This document shows positions 1 to 5,902 of a stretch of DNA of 10,186 nt, piece after piece. The translations under genes and the position numbers were made by a program. Each line of letters begins with the position of its first letter. Within the stretch, counting starts at the first letter, position 1. The stretch comes from DASZGI01 sp035938995. Lineage in GTDB: Bacteria; Actinomycetota; Actinomycetes; Streptomycetales; Catenulisporaceae. The notes beneath the pieces were generated by a model. It ran no database searches, was not told where the DNA came from, and saw nothing but the letters and a program-made list of their open reading frames with translations. Location of the stretch: contig NZ_DASZGI010000231.1 of assembly GCF_035938995.1 (NCBI RefSeq), forward strand, positions 1-10,186, written 5' to 3'.

Positions 1-560
1 GTGGTATCGGGCGGGCACCGGTAGTTCTCGGCCGCGGCGTAGTCGGCGCGCAGGGCCGGAATGGCCGCGCGCATTATCTCCTCGTCCTGCATGACGAGGG
101 CGGCGGTGCCGTCCAAACTGCGCAGCTCGGCGAGGATGCCCGCGTCGTCGCGACGGTGGACGGCCTCCTCGCGGTGGGCTGAGGGCGCGCGGCGGCCGGA
201 GACGAAGACGTGGACCGGGACCCGGCCCTCGGCCTCGCGGCGGCGGGCCACCTCGAACGCCAGCAGGGCGCCCATACTGTGGCCGAACAGGGTCAGGGGC
301 AGGTCGGGCTGGCGGCCCAGGACCTCGTGGACGCGGTCGGCGAGTTCGTCCATGTCGCTGATCGGACGCTCGCTGCGCCGATCCTGGCGGCCCGGGTACT
401 GCACGGCGACGACATCCACCGACTGGCCCAGCGCCAGGGCCACCGGGCGGAAATATGCGGCCGAACCGCCCGCGTAGGGCAGGCACACCAGCCGCGCGGC
501 CGGGTCCTGGGCGGGATGGTACCGCCGGCACCACGAGTCGTCGGAAGAATGCTGCGACAC
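1..560 (-). CDS. Type II (editing) thioesterase, C-terminus cut off by window edge
   Basis: An alpha/beta hydrolase of the type II thioesterase family, which hydrolyses aberrant or stalled acyl groups from the carrier domains of modular PKS or NRPS enzymes in the cytoplasm. The GTG at 558-560 is chosen as the start because GGGGAG lies a few bases upstream (566-571) and translation then gives the usual short family N-terminus. The first conserved block reads LVCLPYAGGSAAYFRP (residues 24-39). The nucleophile motif is GHSMG at 93-97, with Ser95. The later family segments FVSGRRAPSAHR and PALRADYAAAENYRC are both present. 186 residues are visible, against about 250 in the family, so the catalytic Asp and His are expected beyond position 1. 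The frame is open to the edge, so I see truncation by the window and no sign of gene decay. It faces away from the other genes, with its own likely promoter at 630-659. Very sure of family; the partner synthase is inferred from context. Confidence 0.93.
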   Translation of the reverse strand, partial: MSQHSSDDSWCRRYHPAQDPAARLVCLPYAGGSAAYFRPVALALGQSVDVVAVQYPGRQDRRSERPISDMDELADRVHEVLGRQPDLPLTLFGHSMGALLAFEVARRREAEGRVPVHVFVSGRRAPSAHREEAVHRRDDAGILAELRSLDGTAALVMQDEEIMRAAIPALRADYAAAENYRCPPDT

Positions 561-629
561 AACGCTCCCCAGGTTCGGACAATGCTCGCGACGGATGTCA
601 ATGTTTTGCGCTGTGAGGACGGCGCCACG

Positions 630-659
630 ATGTTATCCGTGCCCGACGAGGCCGCTCAA
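630..659 (-). promoter_or_regulatory. Candidate promoter of the type II thioesterase gene
   Basis: On the minus strand there is TTGAGC (654-659) followed, 18 bases later, by TAACAT (630-635). Each box matches four of six positions of the vegetative sigma consensus. Transcription would start near 623, giving a leader of roughly 60 bases before the GTG at 560. The -35 box overlaps the left arm of the inverted repeat at 656-680. Identified by eye only. Confidence 0.35.
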
Positions 660-680
660 CTGTCGGGAATCCGCAGTTGA
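656..680. repeat. Inverted repeat TCAACTG-N11-CAGTTGA, possible operator
   Basis: Two perfect 7-base arms (656-662 and 674-680) flank 11 bases. Allowing one bulged T at 663, the pairing extends inward through CGG/CCG (664-666 and 671-673), leaving only four bases, GAAT, in the centre. The repeat covers the candidate -35 box of the thioesterase promoter, so a dimeric DNA-binding protein is a natural reading. A transcribed hairpin is the alternative. The regulator is unknown. Confidence 0.5.
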
Positions 681-710
681 ACGCTCTCGGAGCGGTCCTC
701 CGGCAGCTGG

Positions 711-739
711 TTGTGGACACTCGGGGGCCTGGCTACGGT
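711..739 (+). promoter_or_regulatory. Weak candidate promoter for the SRPBCC gene
   Basis: TTGTGG (711-716) and TACGGT (734-739) are separated by 17 bases, a spacing and shape seen in actinobacterial vegetative promoters. Transcription from here would leave a leader of about 255 bases before the ATG at 1003, which is long. That makes this tentative. Confidence 0.22.
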
Positions 740-1002
740 GCAGTCAGCTAGTGGCTGGAGTCCGCGCTCTATCGCGCTCCACATTGCCGGGCTCTCCTAC
801 CGCGCGCGGCAGGGCCAGGACCTCAGGACCGCCCTCATCACGTTCCGCCCCTGGCTCAGGTGGCGGAATCAGTGCGCCGAGCTGGCCATGTGCAGCGGAA
901 ATGGGCTCTGAGAACGCACCCTGACGGCGTTGTCGGCGCCGCGGCGGGTAGGACATGCTTGCCCGGTCAGCCGGTCCGATTCGGATGCGAAGGTGCGTTG
1001 CC

Positions 1003-1455
1003 ATGGAAACCGACCTGCCCTTCATCGACGAGCACCAGGTGGTCGTCGCGGCACCTGCGGCGGTGGTGTGGCAGTCGCTGACCGCGCGGATCATCAAGAC
1101 CCGGCTCGGGGTCAGCGAGGGATTCGCGAGGGTGGTCGGCGCGCAGCCGGGCGAGGTGACCGGCACGCTGCTGGACGAGGGCTCGACCATGCCCGGTTTC
1201 GCGGTCACCGAGTCAGTGCCCGGCGACCACCTCACGCTGGCCGGCCACCACCGGTTCTCCCGGTACATCCTGCATTTCGGCCTCACCGAGCAGCCGGGTG
1301 GCACGGTGCTGTGCGCGCGCTCGAACGCCGAGTTCCCCGGGCTGCCCGGCTGGGCCTACCGGCAGTTCGTCATCGGGTCCGGCGGCCACCGCGTCATGGT
1401 CGGCCGCCTGCTGCGCTCGGTCGCTCACTCGGCCGAGCGCCACACCGACGGCTGA
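1003..1455 (+). CDS. SRPBCC (START-like) family protein, unknown ligand
   Basis: A 150-residue protein that looks like a single SRPBCC/START-like helix-grip domain, a fold used by polyketide cyclases, lipid and aromatic binders and many uncharacterised actinobacterial proteins. Visible family traits are the N-terminal strand followed by the usual PAAVVWQSL segment (about residues 19-27), the alternating strands around GDHLTLAGHHRFSRY, and an amphipathic C-terminal helix from about residue 117. No catalytic residue can be assigned. The ATG at 1003 is preferred because GAAGG ends nine bases upstream and the domain begins directly after it. An in-frame ATG at 955 would add 16 residues unlike the family. 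Its last 31 bases overlap the 3' end of the convergent exporter gene. A role in polyketide folding or binding is possible from context, but an unrelated small-ligand function is equally open. Confidence 0.78.
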   Translation: METDLPFIDEHQVVVAAPAAVVWQSLTARIIKTRLGVSEGFARVVGAQPGEVTGTLLDEGSTMPGFAVTESVPGDHLTLAGHHRFSRYILHFGLTEQPGGTVLCARSNAEFPGLPGWAYRQFVIGSGGHRVMVGRLLRSVAHSAERHTDG

Positions 1456-2900
1456 CCGGTCTCGATCGGCCTGCGAACGTAGCGGCGGCGGCCTCGATGC
1501 CGGCCCCGCCTGATCCGCGACATGGTCAGCCCGCCCGCCAGCCCACAGGCGGCCATGAACAGCCACGTCTTGTGGAACGCGGCCACATTCGGGCGCACGT
1601 CCAGCACGGCGGCGACGGCGGCCACGCCCAGTGCCAGCCCGACCTGCCGGCACATCGACACCATCGCGGTGCCGGTGGCGAACCGCTCGGGCGGCAGCGG
1701 CAGCGTGGCGGCGCCGGACAGGCTCGGCAGCGCCAGGCCGGAGCCGATGCCGGCGATGATCCCGCCCGGCAGGAACGTGCCGACGTAGTCGGCGTGGACG
1801 CCCGGTCCGGTGGCCCACAGCACGCCGCCGACTGCGAACAGAACGCTGCCCACGAAGCCGACCAGCCGCGAGCCGTACTTGGTGGCCAGAATGCCGCCGG
1901 GCACGGCAAAGAACGACGCCGCGATCGGGCCCGCGGAGATTTCCAGGCCCGCGCGCAGCACCGAGTGCCCCCATATCTCGGTGAGGAACAGCGTCGAGGC
2001 CAGGATCATCGCGCCGAACCCGGCGAAGAAGAACATCGTGGCGACGTCGGCCAGCGCCACGACGGGAATCCGGAAGATGGCGGGCTCGATCACCGGAGAC
2101 GGGTGCCGGAGGGCGCGCTGCGTGCTGAACACGATGCCCAGCCCGCCCAGCACGAACAGGCCGAGCACCCGCGGGCTGTGCCAGCCCCAGCTCTGGCCTT
2201 GCACGATCGCGGCGACGACCGCGCCCACCGTCGCGGCGAGCACCAGCGCGCCGAGCACGTCGGGAGCCGAGCTGCGCTCCGCGCGGATCTCGCGCAGCGT
2301 GCGAATGCCGATCAGCACGGTCAGCACACCGATGGGCAGGTTGACGATGAACACCCACCGCCAGCTGATCTGCACCAGCAGGCCGCCGATCGGCGGACCG
2401 AACGCGGCGGCAGCGCCCCCCATCGCCGACCACAGCCCGATCGCCCCGCCCCGCTTGTCCGGCGGGAACAGCGGCAGCAGCAGGCCGAGCGAACTGGGCA
2501 GCATCAGCGCGCCGCCGACGGCCTGCAACACCCGGGCGGCGACCAGCAGCCCGAGCGAGTCGGCCGCCGCGCACGCCGCCGACGCCGCGGTGAACAGCGT
2601 CAAGCCGATCAGGTAGGCGCGCTTGCGCCCGGACCGGTCCGCCCACCCGCCGGCCGGCATCAGCAACGCGGCGAACGTGATCGCATAGGCCGACAGCACC
2701 CAGGACAGGCCGCTCAGCGTCGACGACCGGAACGTGCGGCCCATGTCGGGGAACGCGATGTTGACGATGAACAGGTCCAGCGATGACACGAACACGCCGA
2801 TCAGGACCACGGCGATGGACAGGCCGCGCCGGGGCACGGGCCCGTCGGCCGCCGCGGCAGGCTTGATGCCGGGCAATGTGATGGTGTCGGACTCGCTCAC
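1425..2900 (-). CDS. DHA2-type (14-TMS) MFS drug exporter
   Basis: A 491-residue major facilitator of the drug:H+ antiporter-2 class (EmrB/QacA-like), a cytoplasmic membrane exporter driven by the proton gradient. I count about 14 hydrophobic segments, as expected for this class. The family motifs are present: SLDLFIVNIAFP in helix 1 (residues 40-51), GGWADRSGRKR in the loop after helix 2 (motif A, residues 84-94), a glycine- and proline-rich helix 5 with GGAAAAFGPPIGG (motif C), and WRWVFIVNLPIG before helix 6. The GTG at 2898-2900 is the chosen start: GAGAGG (2906-2911) sits five bases upstream, and the short polar N-terminus then leads directly into helix 1. It is divergent from the TetR gene across an 80-base operator region, the standard arrangement for a drug-inducible pump. 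Export of the cluster product is inferred. The 3' end overlaps the convergent SRPBCC gene. Confidence 0.95.
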   Translation of the reverse strand: MSESDTITLPGIKPAAAADGPVPRRGLSIAVVLIGVFVSSLDLFIVNIAFPDMGRTFRSSTLSGLSWVLSAYAITFAALLMPAGGWADRSGRKRAYLIGLTLFTAASAACAAADSLGLLVAARVLQAVGGALMLPSSLGLLLPLFPPDKRGGAIGLWSAMGGAAAAFGPPIGGLLVQISWRWVFIVNLPIGVLTVLIGIRTLREIRAERSSAPDVLGALVLAATVGAVVAAIVQGQSWGWHSPRVLGLFVLGGLGIVFSTQRALRHPSPVIEPAIFRIPVVALADVATMFFFAGFGAMILASTLFLTEIWGHSVLRAGLEISAGPIAASFFAVPGGILATKYGSRLVGFVGSVLFAVGGVLWATGPGVHADYVGTFLPGGIIAGIGSGLALPSLSGAATLPLPPERFATGTAMVSMCRQVGLALGVAAVAAVLDVRPNVAAFHKTWLFMAACGLAGGLTMSRIRRGRHRGRRRYVRRPIETGQPSVWRSAE

Positions 2901-2938
2901 GGGCGCCTCTCGGTCTGGTCCGCTGGGCCATTGGTTGT

Positions 2939-2944
2939 AGTCTA
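2939..2944 (-). promoter_or_regulatory. Candidate -10 box of the exporter gene
   Basis: TAGACT on the minus strand fits the actinobacterial TAnnnT pattern. A -35 element with 17-base spacing would fall at 2962-2967, inside the inverted repeat 2949-2970, where the match (TAGTAA) is weak. A bound TetR dimer would therefore cover this promoter. Confidence 0.4.
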
Positions 2945-2948
2945 GCCT

Positions 2949-2970
2949 TAGAAGTAAGTAGTTACTACTA
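2949..2970. promoter_or_regulatory. TetR-type operator, inverted repeat between exporter and regulator
   Basis: TAGAAGTAA (2949-2957) and TTACTACTA (2962-2970) form an inverted repeat with eight of nine positions matching around a GTAG centre. It is strikingly AT-rich for this genome and lies in the 80-base gap between the divergent exporter and TetR genes. Its right arm overlaps the candidate -10 box TACTAT (2966-2971) of the TetR gene, and the repeat also covers the exporter's likely -35 region. The neighbouring TetR protein is the expected ligand, controlling both directions. Confidence 0.75.
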
Positions 2971-2980
2971 TGAGGTGGCC

Positions 2981-3529
2981 ATGGACTCCGAACGCTCCAC
3001 TGCGGCACAGCGACGCGCTCAGGCGGTCGCGTCGGCCATGCGGCTGTTCGCCGACCACGGGCTGACCACCTCGGCCGTCCAGCAGGTCGCCGACGAGATC
3101 GGCGTGTCCCAGCCGTACGTGTTCCGGCTGTTCGGCAGCAAGCAGGCGCTGTTCCTGGCCTGCCTCGACGAACTGGTCGACCGGGTGCGCACGGTCTTCC
3201 GCGCCGCGGCCGCGACGTCACCGAGCGACCCGCTGCTGGCCATGGGCGAGAGCTTTCGCGATCTGGTCGCCGACGGGGTGATCAGCGGCCTGTGGTTGCA
3301 GGCGTGCGCCGCGGCGCGCCGGGACGACGTGGTGGCGCAACGCTGTCGCTCGGTACTGGCTGAGGTGTTGTCCGAGGCAGGCGCGCTGACGCGGGCCGGG
3401 TCCGCCGAGCTGACCGGTTTTCTGGCCAACGGTTCGCTGGTGATGCTGCTCCAGGCACTGGGCATGGACCTGACCGGTGGGACCAGGGCCGCCGTCGACT
3501 CGCTCCGACTGGAAAGGACGTCCCCGTGA
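2981..3529 (+). CDS. TetR/AcrR-family transcriptional repressor
   Basis: A 182-residue one-component regulator, close to the usual TetR length. The N-terminal DNA-binding domain shows RLFADHGL (21-28), the helix-turn-helix over about 31-51 (AVQQVADEIGVSQPYVFRLF), then GSKQALF as helix 4 begins. The remainder is the helical ligand-binding and dimerisation domain, whose ligand cannot be read. ATG at 2981 is preferred because GAGG lies five bases upstream; a GTG at 2975 in the same frame is possible. A -10-like TACTAT at 2966-2971 would start transcription at or just before this ATG, so a leaderless or near-leaderless message is plausible. It is divergent from the exporter, with the operator between them. 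Its TGA overlaps the start of the hydrolase gene (GTGA, 3526-3529), so both are probably made from one message and share autoregulation. Confidence 0.94.
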   Translation: MDSERSTAAQRRAQAVASAMRLFADHGLTTSAVQQVADEIGVSQPYVFRLFGSKQALFLACLDELVDRVRTVFRAAAATSPSDPLLAMGESFRDLVADGVISGLWLQACAAARRDDVVAQRCRSVLAEVLSEAGALTRAGSAELTGFLANGSLVMLLQALGMDLTGGTRAAVDSLRLERTSP

Positions 3530-4221
3530 ACCCGTTGCTGCTGCCCGTGGTCGTCGCGCAGGGAATCTGGGTGCGCTACCGCACCGAGGTGCTGCCGCAC
3601 GCGGCCGGACCGACCACCGGAACCGTCGGCGACGACCGGACCGGCCGGCCGCTGCGGATCGCCGTGCTCGGCGAGTCGACGGCCGCAGGCTGCGGTGTGG
3701 ACACCCACGACGAGGGCTTTCCGGGCAGCCTGGCTCGCGAGCTGTCTGAGCGGACCGGCCGGCCGGCCACCTGGGAGGTGGTCGGGCAGTACGGCGCCAC
3801 CGGCCGCCGCGTCCGGCACCGGCTGCTCCCCCGGCTCGGCGAGAACTTCGATCTGGCCGTGCTGCTGGCCGGTGCCAACGACGTGCTGACCCGCCGCCCG
3901 CCGCAGGAATGGCGCGACGACCTGTCCGCGATCGTCGACAACCTCACCACCCGCGCCGAGCAGGTCGTCGTGGTCGGCCTGCCGCCGTTCGCCACCTTCC
4001 CGTCGCTGCCCGGCGCGCTGCGCGCCTACCTGGCCGAGCGGGCCGCGGTCCTGGACGGCGTATCGCAGGAGGTGTGCGCGCAGCGGCCGAAGGCGACCTT
4101 CCTGACCTTCACCGACGCGATGACCGTGGGGGCCGACTTCTTCGCCCGCGACGGCTTCCACCCGTCTGCCCACGGATACCAGCGCTGGGCGCAGATGGTC
4201 GCCGACGGCCTGCCGGCGTAG
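3526..4221 (+). CDS. SGNH/GDSL-type hydrolase
   Basis: A 231-residue serine hydrolase of the SGNH superfamily (esterases, lipases, deacylases). Block I reads LGESTAAGCG, with Glu in place of the Asp of GDS and the nucleophile at Ser51. The conserved glycine of block II lies in VVGQYGATG (85-93). Block III is GAND (116-119), supplying the oxyanion Asn118. Block V is DGFHPSAHGY, giving Asp209 and His212, so the whole catalytic set is present. I see no clear signal peptide; the hydrophobic N-terminus (LLLPVVVA) is short and lacks a cleavage site, so it is probably cytoplasmic or loosely membrane-associated. GTG at 3526 is the start: AAAGGA (3513-3518) precedes it by seven bases, and it overlaps the TetR stop by four bases, indicating translational coupling. 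Hydrolysis of an ester on the pathway product or a toxic precursor is suggested by context but not shown. Confidence 0.88.
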   Translation: MNPLLLPVVVAQGIWVRYRTEVLPHAAGPTTGTVGDDRTGRPLRIAVLGESTAAGCGVDTHDEGFPGSLARELSERTGRPATWEVVGQYGATGRRVRHRLLPRLGENFDLAVLLAGANDVLTRRPPQEWRDDLSAIVDNLTTRAEQVVVVGLPPFATFPSLPGALRAYLAERAAVLDGVSQEVCAQRPKATFLTFTDAMTVGADFFARDGFHPSAHGYQRWAQMVADGLPA

Positions 4222-4266
4222 CGGAGTCCGCTTCCGGCCCACTGCGGACCCTGCCTCATTCGGTCG

Positions 4267-4293
4267 GCCCGGCGGGTCGACGGGCCGCCGGGC
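4267..4293 (+). terminator. Strong hairpin terminator after the hydrolase gene
   Basis: GCCCGGCGG (4267-4275) and CCGCCGGGC (4285-4293) form a perfect nine-base stem around a nine-base loop, 45 bases after the hydrolase stop. There is no T-tract, as is usual in actinobacteria. A weaker hairpin, GTCCGC/GCGGAC (4226-4231 and 4244-4249), precedes it. Confidence 0.65.
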
Positions 4294-4318
4294 TGCGGTC
4301 GACGCGCCGGACACGCGT

Positions 4319-4347
4319 GAGGGGCCAGCCTGGCGGACCGGCCCCTC
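4319..4347 (-). terminator. Hairpin terminator after the P450 gene
   Basis: GAGGGGCC (4319-4326) and GGCCCCTC (4340-4347) form a perfect eight-base stem with a 13-base loop, beginning 15 bases beyond the P450 stop on the minus strand. It could also act on plus-strand transcripts as a second barrier. Confidence 0.65.
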
Positions 4348-4362
4348 GTGGCGGGACGCCTG

Positions 4363-5823
4363 TCAGACCATCGCCGCTTCACGCACGCGGTCGCGCAGCT
4401 CGATGCGGGCGAAGTCCGCCGGCACGTTGACCACGATCCGGCTGCGGGCCTTCACCGGCGCCGGGTCGGTCGCGATCAGTTCGTACTGGGTCAGGACCTC
4501 GCGGATCATGGCCTTCATCTCCAGCAGCGCGATCTTGTCGCCGAGGCAGCGGATTCGACCGCCGCCGAACGGGATCCAGGTGTACATGCCCGGCTTGGTG
4601 TTCAGGAAGCGCTCCGGCCGGAACGCGTCCGGGTCCTCGTACACCTCCGGGTCGCGGTTCATCAGGAACGCGCTGATCCACAGGTGCTGGCCCGGCTCGT
4701 ACTGCACGCCGCCGATCACGATCGGCTTCTTCACCTCGCGGACGATGATGTTCGGGATGGACGGGCGCACCCGCAGCACCTCGTTGACCACCGCGGTGAG
4801 GTAAGCGTCGTCCTCGCCCCTGTCGATCTCGGCCCGCAGCCTGTCGAGCATCTGCTTGTCGCGGCTGAGGTAGACGAACGCCCACGCGATCGCCGCCGCC
4901 GTCGTCTCGGTGCCGGCGAGGAAGATCGTCATCATCTCGTCGCGGATCTCGCCCTTGGTCAGCGGCGAACCGTCCTCGTGGGTGATGCTCAGCAACACCG
5001 ACAGCAGGTCGTCGCCGCGGAAGTTCGACGCGCGGTGGTCCTCGATGGTCTCCATGACCAGCGCGTCGGCCTGCTCGCGCAGCTTGAGGAACCGGTCGAC
5101 GCCGGTCCACTTGACGGCGCGCAGGATCTTGACCCCCCGCGGCGACATCTTATGCAGCAGCATGGGCGACGCCATGCTGTTGTTGAACCGCATCATCTCC
5201 TGGAGCAGGTCCAGCAGCTGATCCCACTTGGCAGGCGGCCGGCCACCGTAGATCACCTCGCGGATCACGTGCAGGGTGAAGCGGTGGATGTGTGGGTGCA
5301 GCGGCACCGCCTGGCCGCGCGGCCAGGTCGCGACGTCCTCTTTGGACATCTCGGTGATCGCGGTGGCGATGCGGTCCAGCGCCGGGCCGTGGTAGCTGGG
5401 CATCATCAGCTTGCGGCGGATCCTGTGCGCGTCCTCGTCCAGCCAGGCCAGGCCGGACTGGCCGGTGTACTTCTCGATCGTGGCCGAGCCGTTGCCGGTG
5501 TGCAGGACGTCGGCGGGCGCGGTGAACGCCGCCTTTATGTCCTCCGGGTCGGTCAGCACGTACACCGCGCGCGGTGGGAGCCGGATGCTGACCTGGAACC
5601 GGGGGCCGTGCTGCTTGCGGGCTTTCTCGATGAACGACTGCGGGCGGGTCCAGTAGTTGAGCAGCTGGAAGACCGCGTGCGTCTTGGATCCCGGCAGCTC
5701 GGTGGCGGGGATGGCGGCCTGCGGCGCCGGCGCGCCGTGGGCGACCGGGCACTGGCCGGCCGCCGCCGCGTCCGCGCCGTGCCCGGCCTCCCCCCCGCCG
5801 GGACCAGTGTTGGACAGATCCAT
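4363..5823 (-). CDS. Cytochrome P450, probable polyketide tailoring oxidase
   Basis: A 486-residue heme-thiolate monooxygenase, expected to insert oxygen into the polyketide using external ferredoxin or flavodoxin partners; none is encoded here. ATG at 5821-5823 is chosen because AAAGGTGA precedes it by five bases; the frame could extend 26 residues further but without a ribosome site. The first 40 residues are a Gly/Ala-rich leader containing CPVAHG. The I-helix oxygen-activation motif is AGTETT (303-308). The ExxR pair is Glu348/Arg351, and PERF is at 403-406. The heme loop is FGGGRIRCLG (419-428) with ligand Cys426. In this loop the position two before Cys is Ile rather than the usual Arg or His, while Arg occupies the flanking positions. 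Length and sequence resemble the longer P450s more than the roughly 400-residue macrolide hydroxylases. It lies 79 bases downstream of the PKS on the same strand, so co-transcription is likely. Family assignment is certain, substrate unknown. Confidence 0.96.
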   Translation of the reverse strand: MDLSNTGPGGGEAGHGADAAAAGQCPVAHGAPAPQAAIPATELPGSKTHAVFQLLNYWTRPQSFIEKARKQHGPRFQVSIRLPPRAVYVLTDPEDIKAAFTAPADVLHTGNGSATIEKYTGQSGLAWLDEDAHRIRRKLMMPSYHGPALDRIATAITEMSKEDVATWPRGQAVPLHPHIHRFTLHVIREVIYGGRPPAKWDQLLDLLQEMMRFNNSMASPMLLHKMSPRGVKILRAVKWTGVDRFLKLREQADALVMETIEDHRASNFRGDDLLSVLLSITHEDGSPLTKGEIRDEMMTIFLAGTETTAAAIAWAFVYLSRDKQMLDRLRAEIDRGEDDAYLTAVVNEVLRVRPSIPNIIVREVKKPIVIGGVQYEPGQHLWISAFLMNRDPEVYEDPDAFRPERFLNTKPGMYTWIPFGGGRIRCLGDKIALLEMKAMIREVLTQYELIATDPAPVKARSRIVVNVPADFARIELRDRVREAAMV

Positions 5824-5902
5824 TTCCGTCACCTTTCTCGACCTTCCGTGGTCATGTCGCGACGCCGTCCGGCGCCGCATTTCCTGCAGTTGCCGTGACA
5901 CG
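5824..5902 (-). other. PKS-P450 intergenic spacer
   Basis: Seventy-nine bases separate the PKS stop (TGA at 5903-5905) from the P450 ATG. I see no strong hairpin and no convincing promoter; a small GTGAC/GTCAC palindrome at 5895-5906 overlaps the PKS stop, but its loop is too short to act as a terminator. The good ribosome site just before 5823 supports translation of the P450 from a shared message. Confidence 0.5.

Larger units (their letters stand above)
561..1002. other. 442-base intergenic region between divergent genes
   Basis: No reading frame here has a convincing start, ribosome site and recognisable protein; the frames that stay open are arginine-, serine- and proline-rich translations typical of GC-rich shadow frames. 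The left third holds a candidate minus-strand promoter (630-659) and an inverted repeat (656-680). A weaker plus-strand promoter candidate lies at 711-739. From about 745 to 1002 I see nothing that I can assign. It could be a long leader for the gene at 1003 or the eroded remains of a gene. Confidence 0.5.

Noticed and set aside
596..601. Perfect TTGACA on the minus strand, 36 bases before the thioesterase start
   Set aside because: No acceptable -10 box at 16-18 bases spacing (CCGAAC or similar), so the pair at 630-659 is preferred.
955..1002. Upstream ATG extending the SRPBCC protein by 16 residues
   Set aside because: Only one base separates the nearest purine-rich site from this ATG, and the added residues do not resemble the family. 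ATG 1003 has a well-placed GAAGG.
930..2786. Long plus-strand open frame (618 codons) opposite the exporter gene
   Set aside because: Its translation is Arg/Pro/His/Gln-rich and unrecognisable, while the opposite strand encodes a full 14-helix exporter with motifs. It is a GC-rich shadow frame.
2901..3221. N-terminal extension of the exporter through the TetR gene
   Set aside because: The frame stays open by chance, but it would run across the operator and the TetR helix-turn-helix region. The GTG at 2900 has a ribosome site and the right distance to helix 1.
4348..5898. Long plus-strand open frame opposite the P450
   Set aside because: Low-complexity His/Arg/Asp/Val translation; the minus-strand P450 accounts for the whole stretch.
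5824..5901. 26-residue N-terminal extension of the P450
   Set aside because: Arg-rich, no ribosome site upstream, and it includes the AAAGGTGA that serves ATG 5823.
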